A program made the position numbers and the translations under genes. From contig NC_077233.1 in assembly GCF_027887165.1 (NCBI RefSeq), positions 228,370,872 through 228,434,871 on the forward strand: 64,000 nt of DNA. The letters run 5' to 3'. Positions 14,985-22,765 of the stretch are shown here, piece by piece (position 1 is the stretch's first letter; every line of letters begins with the position of its first letter). The notes beneath the pieces were generated by a model. It was not told the DNA's origin. It did no database searches and worked only from the letters and a program-made list of their open reading frames with translations. Source of the DNA: Monodelphis domestica (taxonomy: Eukaryota > Chordata > Mammalia > Didelphimorphia > Didelphidae).

Positions 14985-17900
14985 AAGGTTATTATCAGAA
15001 ATTAAATAGAATTAAGAATTGAAAAGCTGGTAGAGGTATTATCTCAGTGCTTACAATCAAGTGAGAGGAATTATTTGATATTGCATTTTTTCTAATTTCT
15101 AAAGCTTTAAATTGAAGCTCCGATTTGTCCTTTGATCTTCTTTCTTTATTCCTCTGTTCCTAAGAAATCCAAGGAATACTTTTCACATCCCCTATCCCAG
15201 AGCATACTTTAATTTGGTTGATTGAAAAATGAAATTGTGAATTTTATCCTGCTTGGTAAAAAAGATCCAGCTTGGGCCAGGTTTGTCTGTGGACAGACAT
15301 CATTGAGTCTCACTGAAAAGTAGTGAATAAAGTTGCTCTTGACCAGGTATGTATAACCTGATTTCTTCACCTAGACATTGGTATCTTAGGACTGGGCATG
15401 TAATTTTTCATTATCATCAAAGAATCAAGGAGAGAATGAGAGAATGCTGTCCTACCTCTTCATTAGCTATTAACCAATTAGAGATGTCCTGGGCTATCTG
15501 GGGGACAGCTGAATAATGAGTTTCCAAAATTGTATTCAGTAACTCAAAATGCTGTAGGTATTTGATCACCAAGAGAGATAACTGACCAATTAACTTGTTG
15601 GTTATTGCTAGCCTGATAAATAAATTTTCTTACCCAGAACCCAATATATCAGATTTTTTTAATCATCACAAATGTCAAAGGATAAGTTATTTAAATATCT
15701 CTTTGCTAATGTGATAACACTGACCTATACATTAATCATTTACTTTGTCAATTTGAAATAAACTATTTCAAAAACGTTTTAGGTATCATTAGCCTTACTG
15801 AAACATTAATGACAGAAATCACTATTTTCAAATTCAGGGTATTCTGTTGTTGTTTTTATAATCCTTACCTTCTTAGTATCAATTCTAAGACAAAAGAGTG
15901 GCAAAGGCTAAGTAATAGGAGTTAAGTGTTTTGCCCAGAATCACACAACTAGGAAGGGTCTAAGGCCAGATTCCAGCCCAGGTCCTCCCTACTGCAGGCC
16001 TAGCACTCTCTCCATTGTGCTACTTAGCTGCCCCCAAATTCAGGGCTTTAAAAAAATATAGAATAATCTGCAAAAGTAAAAAATGTATCATTACCTCAAT
16101 GCGCAAAGTGAGCTCAGAGCCTCTCCTCGAAAGCCAAATGTTTCAACATGTGTTAGATCAGAGAAATCTTGTATCTTGGAAGTATGATGTTTCAGAGCTA
16201 GAAAAGCAGTTAAATACCTTCTCTTAATACTTGTGTAATTTGTGGCAAATCATTCAACCTCTCTGGGCTTTAGTTTCTTCATTTATAAAATGAGGGGATG
16301 GTATGGATTCCCTCCAGCTCTAAACCTATCATCCTAAACATTCATTCTCTTCTCTAAGCTAAACATTCCCACTTCTTTTATCCAATCCATAGATGGTATG
16401 CTCTCAAATCATTTCACTATTTCTAAAGGGATGGAACTTGGAATATATTCAATTAGAAATAAAATGTACTAAGAAGTTGGTTCATGCATAGCTTTTTAAC
16501 TCAAATATATATTCACTAAGAGAATGGAATATAAATGTTTCATTTTGTTGAACTGCTTTAAAACAACAATCAAAACAACTCAACTTACTCAAGCCTTCGA
16601 AATTTTCTTTTTCTACTCCAAGACCATTGTCTGAAACTTCAATAAGATCAGCTCCATACTCTTTAAGCTTTAAGTCTAGGAAGATAAAAACATACATTTA
16701 ACTTCTACATAATAAAACATGTCTAAAAACTTATACATTGGTTTTAATGCCTTTCTACATTAGCCCTCACTACCTTTAAAGAAGCTGCTAAATAAAATAG
16801 TATTTTTATTTTTCCCCTTTAAGTCCTTTATGTTTCTATTTATTAGTCCATATTTTTGATCTAACTAGGTGCCTGGTTCTATTTCACTGAAATGAATAAT
16901 TTTAGCACTTAGCCAACTGTTAGACACTGTAAGGACTCAAAAAAAATCATACTGAGTTAAGTAAAACTAAATAAAATGCTATTACTATGTGCATAATATC
17001 ATTTTTGAGATCACTAGTTACCATTTGCGTATGTGAAAGGGAATTTAAAACTCCCTTTGTTTATTTTAACCTAATCAATCAAGAAATTGGAGTGCCCGTC
17101 CTTTCACACTTAGTCAGACACTTGAATATCCTTTTACAAGAAAGCCCCCTGGGCAAGGCCAGGTAAACTAAGAAACTATGATTGGTTCCTGAGGATGTGA
17201 TAAGACTAGCCCACAATGAAAGGAAGTAGAAACCAGAGAGACAAGAAGTGACCTGGGAAAAGGGCTTATAAAAGGCAAGACAGAAGAGCAGAGAAGTCAT
17301 TCTGAATTAGAATTCATTCTGTCTTGGCTCTTGCTGAAAGAGGCATTCTGTGTTGGAGAATCAGCATTGGAGATTCTACATTGGAGAGGGGATTCTGCAT
17401 TGGTTTGGCTTCAGTGAGGCTCAGTCTTTGTGGCATCAGACTCTCTGATGGTGAAACGCTTGGCAGGAAACATTCTCATGGGCTGGTGAGATTCTCATTC
17501 AGACTTGCACTCATGAAGGCACTCGGATCGGGACTTAGGGCATTTAGCTAGGCAATATTTTTTACCTTCTTCCTACATTTCCCTTTCTTTACTATCTCTA
17601 TTTTGCTGTAATAAAGCTACTAAAGCTACTAACAGACTTATAGTTCTAACTTTTAATTATTATAAATGGTGACCACAACTTTTTATAACTCTTAATTTGA
17701 CCAAAACTAATTTTAACTTTTAACCTATAATGAAAACATCATGAAATTAATTCATTTCTATAATTTAAAGCTCTTGTAAACTGACCAATATTAGTGGCTC
17801 CTGCATCCACACTATTTTCTAGCAGCTCCTTCACAGCAGTAGCTAGGTTCAGCACCACTTGTCCTGAGCAAATCTGATGAACAGACTTCCGATCTATAGG

Positions 17901-20900
17901 TTTGATGGCTTTAGCAGTTTCTATACTAAAAAAACAAACAAATAGTTAATTATTGAAAATTAAAATCTACATTTGTATTTTTTTATGTTGAGTTTTAATT
18001 ATGGCAAAACACTTATGTCAACAGAATTAAGTTAGTTATTAATTAAATTATAGTTACATGCTAAAATCATGGAATTTCAGAATAGGAAAGGGCATCCAAG
18101 GTAATTTAGTCCAACTTGTATATAAAGGGAAATCCCTTTACATGACCGCTAAAAAATTCAGTCTTTGCCTGAAGACCTCTAGTGAAGGAACCTTCCATCC
18201 CAAAGCAGTTCATTTCATTTTTTGGTAGCTCTAATTTTCAGGTATGTTTTTCTTAAACTGAGCCAAAGTCTGCATTTCTCTACCCACTGCTTTTAGTTCA
18301 GTGCTCTGAGGACAACAAAACCATCCAAATTCTTTTTCTGTAACAGCCCTTTAAATATTTGAAATCAGCTCTCATATTGACCATAAGTGTGGGATAGTAG
18401 AAAAAACACTGGAGTAGGATCAGAAGATATGAGCTAAAAACCCAGCTGTGCTCCTTACTACCTGTATGATTCTTGGCAAATCATTAAACCACTCTGAGCT
18501 CTCAGTTTCCTCATTTATAAAATAGAAGTTAGACTAGATGACTTCTAAGGTTCCTTCTAGCTTTTAATCTATGATCTTAGGTATTCTTTTCTCCAAGCTA
18601 AAATTATGAGTTTCTTTATCTGATCTTCATATGGCAGCTCTTTAACCATTTCATTGTCCTTGAAGTTCTTCAGTTTATCAATGTCTTATTAAAAAAAGGT
18701 CCCCAGAACAGAACCCTATACTCTAACCAGGCATAATTCTGGACACTGTGCCTCTCTAAATGCATCATTAACATTTTGACTGCTATGTCAAAATGTTGAT
18801 TCATGTTCATTTATACTCCACTAAAATTATAGATCTTTTAAAGATAATCTTCCATCTCATATTTGTAAAGCTAAATTTTCAACTCCAGAATCAGACTACA
18901 TTTACTAAATAGATTACTTTTCATCTAAATAGTCTTTGTTCCTTGTTCTAATCTATTGAGAACTTTTGAAATATTGACTCCATGGATGAGTAAGTTAGCT
19001 ACTTCTTTGTGTCTTCTGCAAATTTAATAAGCATACCAACTACCTTAGTTCAAATCACACATAAACATAACACAAGACCTGAGGCTTCCTCCTAGAGGTT
19101 TTCTGTTCCACTAATAAACCAAATGTTTTTGGGGTCTATTCATTTAACTAGTTCAAATCCACCAAATTGTCTTTTCATCTTAGCCATAAAGCTGGCAAGA
19201 AACTGGTCCTTTCTTAAATACATATATAAAAGGAGAATAGTAAAAAATGAAGACTCCACTGATTCATGGGGCTACAAAACTGAAACTCCACTTCAATGTT
19301 TACAAAGTATGTATCTCTGACCTTGTGGTTTAGAAAGCTAGAGTGTAACAGGAATGAGATCACTAGGCAAATAGGGATCCCCAGGAATGCTATTTTAGGA
19401 CACAAAATTTTTTGTCTCTTCCTTTCCTTCCATACCACACTGTTGGCTAGTATTGTTTCCATTCTACTGAAACCTCTAGATGTTTACCCCACCTCTACAT
19501 TGGGTACTTGTAAAGCTGAATTTTTAAACAAAGTATGAATTTATTTAAATGAAACTTGAAGTCTTTACTGATCCCCCTCAGCTAAAAAGTCCTCCCCTAA
19601 AGATTACCTTGTGTATTCTTATATGTAGACACTTATCTCTTTGATGTCTCATTTTTTTTTCTTTATATTCCAAGGCCTAAGACAATGTCTAGAACATAAT
19701 GAGCACCTAAATTAATTTGATAGGTATGCTACTCTACTTTTCTAAAGTATGCAAAGTACATTGTTTTTACTTAGTAAAGGAAATGTGTGTCAAATATTGG
19801 CAAGGGTAAAATAAAGGCTAGGCTGCTCAGTGCTACTTTATTTTTTTAAACTCTTTCCTTCTGTCTTAGAATCAATACTGTGTATTGGTTCCAAGGCAGA
19901 AGATCGGTAAGGGTTAGGCAGTGGGTTTTAAGTGACTTGCCCAGGGTCACATAGCTGGTAAGTGTCTAAGGCCATATTTGAACCTAGGACCTCCCATCTC
20001 TAGACCTAGCTCTCAATCCACTAAGCTACCCAGCTTCCCCCCTCAGTGCTACTTTAAAGGATATTTCTTCCACATTTATAAACATCTTTCAAATTGTCAG
20101 TGAACAAAGTTTAGCATATTTTGGTAGCTAGGCCAAAGAAGTAAGATGGGCCCTCAATCTTCTGATTTGTAAAAGGAAGGCATTAGATATATAACCTCAA
20201 ATAGCCTTCCAAGCCTAACATCCTAGGATTCCTTGAACTTTAATACGATCAGGTAGGAGGAACTACAATAAAAGTTTTGCCTCTGCTTTTTTTATCAGGC
20301 TTATAACATAGACAGAACTCTGGGAGTGAAAAAGGCAGTAAATGCTTAGAAAGTACAAGTTTAATGACAGAGTAGGAATGATGGATGATAATATTAAGTG
20401 TGTTCAAAGACTATGGGGAAGTATGTAAATCTAACTGAATAATCCTTTAGCAAGATTCCTTTAAAAACAAGCCTCTCTTCCTAGTAGAACTTTGCAGCCT
20501 TGAGATACACAAGGAAAGGACTCACTCCTACCTCTCATTCAGCCTCCACAGAAACTCAAGGATAGTTTGTCTAAAGCATAGGGCAGTGATGGTGAACTTT
20601 TTAGAGATCAAGTGTCCAACCTACATCCCTATGTTGTATATGAGCTGCCCCCTTACCCTAGACAGGGGAGGGAGGAAGTACATCCATTGGGCTGCTGGGC
20701 AGAGGGGCAGGTGATGTGAGAAATGTCTTCAGGCATGCATGGAGAGGGGGAGGGGAGCAGCTCCCTCTAGTACTTGTGCCACAGGTTCACCAACAAAGGC
20801 ATAGGGTATAAGAGAAAGAAATGTGTAATTAGCCATTTTCTTTCTGTCTTTTTCTCTCTGGAATTTGTTTTTAATCTTTGAGGTAACAACATCTAAACTC

Positions 20901-22280
20901 TTTAGATCATCTAAAACTCTTAAAGGAGAATGACATGGTCAAACCTGTATTTTAAGAAATCAAATTGACAGCTGGTTGGCTGTGAAGATTAACTGGAAAA
21001 GGGAAAAACTGACTATAGGGAGATCAATTAGGAAATTACTGCAATAGTACAGGCAAGAAGAAAGATTGTACAGGAAGGGATATAAGAGTTGTTGAAGAGT
21101 TAGGGGAAAAAAACTTGGAAACTGATTAAATATTGTGGAGGGAGGGAAGGTGGTAGTGAATGAAAGTAAAGAGTTGTGGTCAACTCCTAGGTTGAGAACA
21201 TGGTTGATTGAAAGATTAGTGGTAGCCAGGGTACCTGGGTGGCTCAGTAGATTGAGAGACAGGCTGTCTTGGGTTCAAATCTGTCCTCAGACACTGTTCT
21301 GCATTGGAACCAATACACAGTATTGATTCTAAGGCAGTGAAGGTGAGGGTAAAAAAAAAATAGTGGTAGCCTTGAAAGGAACAGAGAAGTTAGGAGTAGA
21401 GGATTCAGGTGGGGTAGGTTAGGAGAAGTAATGCATTCAGTTTGGGGAATTTTGAGTTTGAAATGTCTCAGGAACATAGAGGTGATATCTAGCTGGCAGC
21501 TGGATATGTGAAACTAAAGGTCAGAAGAAAGACCTGTGGTAGTCATTATGAATGATGATCCTGCAAAAGAGAACTAGAAGAATTAGTTAGACATTAGACC
21601 ATAGGAACAGAACAAGAGGACAATGTCATAAAAACCAAGAGTGAACAAAATATCCAAAAGGAAAGGAGTTGGTGAATCCTGTCAAATATTGTGGTGAGAG
21701 TAAATAGATTGGGGACTAAGAAAAAGATCTTAGCAATTAAAAGATCACCAGCCCCCTAAAGAAAGCAATTTCTGATTGGTAGGAAGCCCATGAGTTGAGG
21801 AGTGAGGTATGATGGCAACAAGCATGGGCAGTTTTTGATAGGTTTCTGTTCAAAGGTCATCTAGTTCCATCCATTTCACCTTATAGAGGGGGAAACTGAG
21901 GTACGGGGAAGTCACAAGACCTTTACTACTAAGTCACACAAGCTGTCATCTACTGGTAGAGAGAACTTTCCTGGTGGTAAGGAAGGTCTCTTCTTCCCTC
22001 ACTTAACTTCCAAGAAGTTCCCAGTCCAGGTAAAGTTCGATCCCTGGGGAAGAAACAGCTGTTCCCGGGAGCAATCCATCCCACAGGGAAACCGCTCCAC
22101 CCAATGAAAATACTTGGCCAACTCCAGGAAGGAGGAGCCCAGAGCCAGCAAAAAGAAGGTCCACTCGGCTTCCGTAGGACCCGCTTCTCCAATGAAATTC
22201 CCGCCCCCCTACTCCCCAATAACCAAAGGCCAAAAAGAGAAAGATCAAGAGCACAGCATTACATACCTCGGCCCCTCCAT
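296..22280 (-). CDS. PMS2: PMS2 mismatch-repair protein, exons 1-9 (3' end outside window)
   Basis: PMS2 pairs with MLH1 to form MutL-alpha, the nuclear endonuclease that nicks the strand to be corrected in DNA mismatch repair. Exons, 5' to 3' on the minus strand: 22267-22280, 17786-17925, 16589-16675, 16095-16197, 9921-10104, 6188-6355, 5650-5747, 3494-3593, 296-380. They encode 326 residues of the N-terminal GHKL ATPase and transducer region. Visible motifs are [11 protein letters not shown] (ATP-binding motif I), DNGLGV (motif II), TFGFRGEAL (motif III) and [10 protein letters not shown] (motif IV). Exon lengths 140, 87, 103, 184, 168, 98, 100 and 85 equal those of human exons 2-9; exon 1 codes 14 nt instead of 23, so the protein starts MEGPSIETAK. 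The linker and the C-terminal endonuclease domain lie beyond position 1. No frame break is seen. The gene shares its promoter with AIMP2. Introns hold SINEs, L1 pieces and LTR fossils. Confidence 0.96.
520..638 (-). repeat. Marsupial tRNA/CORE SINE, head-truncated
   Basis: The antisense copy opens with a T-run (tail) and ends before the tRNA-like head. It is flanked by a perfect 14-bp duplication, TTAGAGATCATCTT, at 506-519 and 639-652. Confidence 0.9.
2333..2540 (+). repeat. MIR-type SINE
   Basis: It has the MIR layout: 'AGAATCAGAGATCCTGGATT', then the CORE, then 'CTCAGTTTCTTCATCTATAA' and 'GACTAGATGG'. The copy is old and diverged. Confidence 0.75.
2593..3039 (+). mobile_element. TA-flanked mariner/pogo-like MITE
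   Basis: The 447-bp element begins CAATTGTCCCTTGCTATATC and ends in the inverted counterpart, GATAGGTAAGGGATCACTG. A TA dinucleotide sits on both sides (2591-2592, 3040-3041). The ends resemble the 'CAGTGATCCCTTGCTTATC' termini of Tc1/mariner-pogo elements. No transposase frame is present; the interior holds a (TA)n run at 2908-2931. Confidence 0.7.
2905..2935. repeat. (TA)n microsatellite
   Basis: Alternating AT/GT/AT run inside the MITE. Confidence 0.85.
3494..3593 (-). CDS. PMS2: PMS2 exon 8
   Basis: 100 nt encode [20 protein letters not shown] followed by [13 protein letters not shown], the conserved MutL 'RQFFFINxRP' block. The junction codon with exon 7 reads Ser, where human has Tyr. 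Confidence 0.95.
3711..3745. repeat. AT-rich palindromic microsatellite
   Basis: TATA/ATAT runs in PMS2 intron 8. Confidence 0.75.
4577..4604 (+). repeat. G-run with G-quadruplex potential
   Basis: GGGCGGAGGGGGTGG followed by a run of G gives four or more G-tracts of at least two to five bases. It lies in PMS2 intron 7. Confidence 0.7.
4620..5640. other. PMS2 intron 7 remainder, nothing recognised
   Basis: AT-rich unique-looking sequence. I see no exon, RNA gene or clear repeat in it. Confidence 0.5.
5650..5747 (-). CDS. PMS2: PMS2 exon 7
   Basis: 98 nt encode [20 protein letters not shown] through to DALHNLF. The acceptor is TTTCAG and the donor GTAAGT. Confidence 0.95.
6188..6355 (-). 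CDS. PMS2: PMS2 exon 6
   Basis: 168 nt encode [20 protein letters not shown] through to IGAVFGQKQ. This is the transducer region of the MutL N-terminal half. The acceptor is AACCAG and the donor GTAATA. Confidence 0.96.
6475..6727 (-). repeat. MAR1-like marsupial SINE
   Basis: Read in reverse it starts GGGCAGCTAGGTGGCACATT and ends '...GGGATTATGAAGAACTGGAT'. A 9-bp duplication, TTATCAAAA, flanks it (6466-6474, 6728-6736). Confidence 0.8.
7130..7280 (+). repeat. Marsupial tRNA/CORE SINE, 5' truncated
   Basis: It runs from 'AGGTTCAAATCTGGCCTCAG' to 'GGAGCCAATACACAGTATTG' with an A-rich tail that leads into a GGA repeat. Confidence 0.85.
7281..7363 (+). repeat. (GGA/GAA)n purine tract
   Basis: 83 bp of near-uninterrupted purine (GGAGGA, GAAGAA and GGGGGA runs) grown from the tail of the adjacent SINE, in PMS2 intron 5. 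Such tracts can form triplex or G-quadruplex DNA. Confidence 0.9.
7440..7830 (-). repeat. LINE 3'-end fragment, probably L1
   Basis: It has the reversed 3' UTR-like text of marsupial L1 (CAATTGCATGTAGAAATAAT, a CT-rich 'CTCTCCCTCCC' stretch). The family is assigned from recollection only. Confidence 0.5.
7993..8173 (-). repeat. Marsupial tRNA/CORE SINE
   Basis: A T-run at the low end and 'CATTGAGCCACTCAGCTGCC' at the high end mark a full antisense copy. Confidence 0.88.
8190..8370 (-). repeat. Marsupial tRNA/CORE SINE
   Basis: A second, more diverged antisense copy follows the first almost directly and lacks the head. Confidence 0.8.
8784..9490 (+). mobile_element. 5'-truncated L1 3' end
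   Basis: It encodes the L1 ORF2 C-terminal block ([20 protein letters not shown]), then 3' UTR and an A-run at 9478-9490. A 13-bp target duplication, AGC(A/T)ATGCCAGAA, flanks it (8771-8783, 9491-9503). Confidence 0.88.
9696..9898 (+). repeat. Marsupial tRNA/CORE SINE next to PMS2 exon 5
   Basis: A sense full-length copy with a 9-bp duplication, CAGGGTCTT, at 9687-9695 and 9899-9907. The right duplication ends 13 bp from the exon 5 donor at 9920. Confidence 0.88.
9921..10104 (-). CDS. PMS2: PMS2 exon 5
   Basis: 184 nt encode [20 protein letters not shown] through to FQRNIKK and include the [10 protein letters not shown] motif. A SINE target duplication begins 13 nt into the intron downstream of this exon's donor (GTATAA). 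Confidence 0.96.
10478..10838. mobile_element. Solo LTR of an endogenous retrovirus (fossil)
   Basis: This 361-bp LTR begins TGTAAA and ends TTTACA, a perfect 6-bp terminal inverted repeat, and is flanked by the 4-bp duplication CATT (10474-10477, 10839-10842). The duplication size suits gamma-type retroviruses. No internal region is present. Confidence 0.75.
10991..11187 (-). repeat. Marsupial tRNA/CORE SINE
   Basis: Antisense copy from the T-run to 'CACTGAGCTACCCAGCT'. Confidence 0.9.
11626..11962 (+). mobile_element. L1 ORF2 internal fragment with target duplication
   Basis: It matches the ORF2 stretch read at about 39,270-39,590 of the long L1 (GGCTTAGCAGTCCCAGATCT; 'CACCCTACACCAAGATAAA'). 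Both the 5' part and the normal 3' end are missing, yet a 16-bp duplication, AAAACTGTCAGATCTG, flanks it (11610-11625, 11963-11978). Confidence 0.85.
12053..12250 (-). repeat. Marsupial tRNA/CORE SINE
   Basis: Diverged antisense copy with flanking TCCAA(A)GAGATTT on both sides. Confidence 0.85.
12720..12920 (+). repeat. Marsupial tRNA/CORE SINE
   Basis: Sense copy with a shortened middle. CTATCAT-type duplications flank it (near 12711 and 12923). Confidence 0.8.
12930..13330 (-). repeat. Old LINE-like repeat, antisense
   Basis: Text such as 'TTTAAAGAGCTTTAATTGCC', 'GGAGAATGGATTGAAGAGG' and 'GACTCAAGGCAGGGAGACTA' recurs at 20.9, 23.5, 25.3 and 50.4 kb. It resembles reversed L2-type sequence; the family is not certain. 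Confidence 0.4.
13380..13810 (+). repeat. Old L1 3' end
   Basis: Diverged relative of the 8.8-kb fragment ('AATGTCCATCAACTGGAGAA', 'AATACTACTGTGAAATAAG'). Confidence 0.6.
13861..14880. mobile_element. LTR fossil, endogenous retrovirus
   Basis: It begins TGTTGGAAAT. It shares blocks in order with the LTR at 39,752-40,800: 'GTGATTGGTAGATGTGA', 'ATAAAACCCAG', 'TTGGGAAT...TGGCGACCA' and 'CAAGACAC'. It is a solo copy; the right end is approximate and no flanking duplication was found. Confidence 0.6.
14889..14985. repeat. Compound (AT)n(GT)n(GA)n microsatellite
   Basis: ATATAT, then GTGTGT, a short G-run, then about 45 bp of GA repeats. Confidence 0.95.
15840..16035 (-). repeat. Marsupial tRNA/CORE SINE
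   Basis: Antisense copy with a perfect 10-bp duplication, AAATTCAGGG, at 15830-15839 and 16036-16045. It sits 60 bp from the PMS2 exon 4 donor side. Confidence 0.9.
16095..16197 (-). CDS. PMS2: PMS2 exon 4
   Basis: 103 nt encode [20 protein letters not shown] followed by [13 protein letters not shown], which is ATPase motif III. The acceptor is TTCTAG and the donor GTAATG. Confidence 0.96.
16225..16335 (+). repeat. MIR-type SINE, 3' half
   Basis: 'CAAATCATTCAACCTCTCTG' and 'TTTCTTCATTTATAAAATGA' are the MIR CORE and 3' part. Confidence 0.7.
16589..16675 (-). CDS. PMS2: PMS2 exon 3
   Basis: 87 nt encode [20 protein letters not shown] and onward to ENFEGL. This is ATPase motif II (DxGxG). 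Human has Cys where this copy has Leu (DNGCGV against DNGLGV). The donor is GTAAGT. Confidence 0.96.
17032..17740. mobile_element. LTR-like fossil, endogenous retrovirus
   Basis: It starts TGTGAAAGGG, contains a 'TATAAAAGG' promoter-like stretch and 'AATAAAGCTACTAAAGC' near the end, and then 'AATGGTGACCACAAC'. It differs in sequence from the 13.9-kb and 39.8-kb LTRs apart from the GTGACCAC block. The right border is approximate. Confidence 0.55.
17786..17925 (-). CDS. PMS2: PMS2 exon 2
   Basis: 140 nt encode [20 protein letters not shown] and onward to DAGATNI. The exon carries the ATPase motif I glutamate and asparagine (E-L-L-E-N). The acceptor is TTTTTTTAG and the donor GTCAGT. Confidence 0.96.
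18060..18386 (-). repeat. CR1/L3-type LINE, first part
   Basis: Reversed CR1 text: 'GAATTTCAGAATAGGAAAGG', 'TAATTTAGTCCAACTTG'. A MIR copy separates it from the part at 18.6-19.7 kb. Confidence 0.5.
18387..18585 (+). repeat. MIR-type SINE
   Basis: Near full-length: 'GGGATAGTAGAAAAAACACT', 'CTCAGTTTCCTCATTTATAA', 'AGACTAGATGACTTCTAAGG'. Confidence 0.8.
18590..19740 (-). repeat. CR1/L3-type LINE 3' region
   Basis: The order of phrases follows reversed CR1: 'CAGTTTATCAATGTCTTATT', 'CCCAGAACAGAACCCTATA', 'GTCTTCTGCAAATTTAATAA', then 'AAATGTTTTTGGGGTC'. Diverged. Confidence 0.5.
19841..20041 (-). repeat. Marsupial tRNA/CORE SINE
   Basis: Full antisense copy with a perfect 15-bp duplication, CTCAGTGCTACTTTA, at 19826-19840 and 20042-20056. 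Confidence 0.93.
20584..20798 (+). mobile_element. Non-autonomous hAT element
   Basis: 215 bp beginning CAGTGATGGTGAAC and ending GTTCACCAACAAAG (imperfect 14-bp inverted ends), with a perfect 8-bp target duplication, GCATAGGG, at 20576-20583 and 20799-20806. Eight-base duplications are the hAT signature. No transposase is encoded. Confidence 0.85.
20885..21216 (-). repeat. Old LINE-like repeat, split by a SINE
   Basis: Same text as at 12.9 and 25.3 kb ('CATGGTCAAACCTGTATTTT', 'AATTACTGCAATAGTACAGG'). It continues at 21372 after the SINE. Confidence 0.45.
21228..21360 (+). repeat. Marsupial tRNA/CORE SINE, internally shortened
   Basis: Head and tail are present but the middle CORE is missing. 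A perfect 11-bp duplication, TAGTGGTAGCC, flanks it (21217-21227, 21361-21371). Confidence 0.92.
21372..21830 (-). repeat. Old LINE-like repeat, second part
   Basis: Continuation of 20885-21216 ('TTTGAAATGTCTCAGGAACA', 'GTCAAATATTGTGGTGAGAG'). Confidence 0.45.
22267..22280 (-). CDS. PMS2: PMS2 exon 1 coding part
   Basis: The ATG is read from 22280 downward, giving M-E-G-P and the first two bases of Ser, followed by the donor GTATGT. The start is chosen because it lies in the CpG-rich head-to-head interval and its phase (2 nt left over) fits exon 2. It is three codons shorter than human exon 1 (MERAESSS). Confidence 0.85.
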
Positions 22281-22621
22281 GAAGACTCAGATCTAGCCGA
22301 GACAGAGCTGGTTTAAAGAATTTCCCGCTTCGGCCGCATTGACTCCCAGCCCCGCCTCGCGCCCGTTCATTGGTGGTCCTCAGAATCTTTTCACAGTTCC
22401 TTTTCCAAAAGAACTCAAAGCTCTCTTACTCTGATTGGCTGGGAACAAGGTGCGTCACGCGTCAGTCCAGGAGCTTTGACCACTCAGTGAGCCTAAGCTA
22501 CAGGGTTTTCCGGTTCTCAGCAGCAGCAACGGAAGGATTCATAGTAATTGCCATTTGTCCGTCGTAGCCATAGTGCTGTTGTGTGCACTTTCCTGTGACT
22601 CCCCCTCACTTCCCTTTCGCG
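22281..22621. promoter_or_regulatory. Bidirectional PMS2/AIMP2 promoter and 5' UTRs
   Basis: These 341 bp separate the two start codons, which point away from each other. The interval is CpG-rich with no evident TATA box. Visible candidate sites are an E2F-like TTTCCCGC (22321-22328), a GC box CCCCGCCTC (22350-22358), inverted CCAAT boxes ATTGG at 22369-22373 and 22434-22438, and a CRE/ATF-like TGCGTCA followed by CGCGTCA (22451-22464). Head-to-head PMS2/AIMP2 (JTV1) is established in human; activity of these particular sites is inferred. Confidence 0.8.
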
Positions 22622-22765
22622 ATGCCCATGTACCAGGTAAAGCCGTATCACGGGGTGAGTGGATCGCTGTGTGTAGAGCTCCCCACCTGCATGTACCGAG
22701 TCCCTAATATACACGGCAAGAACCGAGGCTCAGCCTTCACCGTGGGCCCGGCAGGGCACGTGCAG
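22622..22765 (+). CDS. AIMP2: AIMP2 exon 1 coding part
   Basis: 144 nt encode 48 residues from [20 protein letters not shown] to GPAGHVQ, with donor GTAGGA. Reading on into the intron gives a longer open frame that is not coding. Confidence 0.96.
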
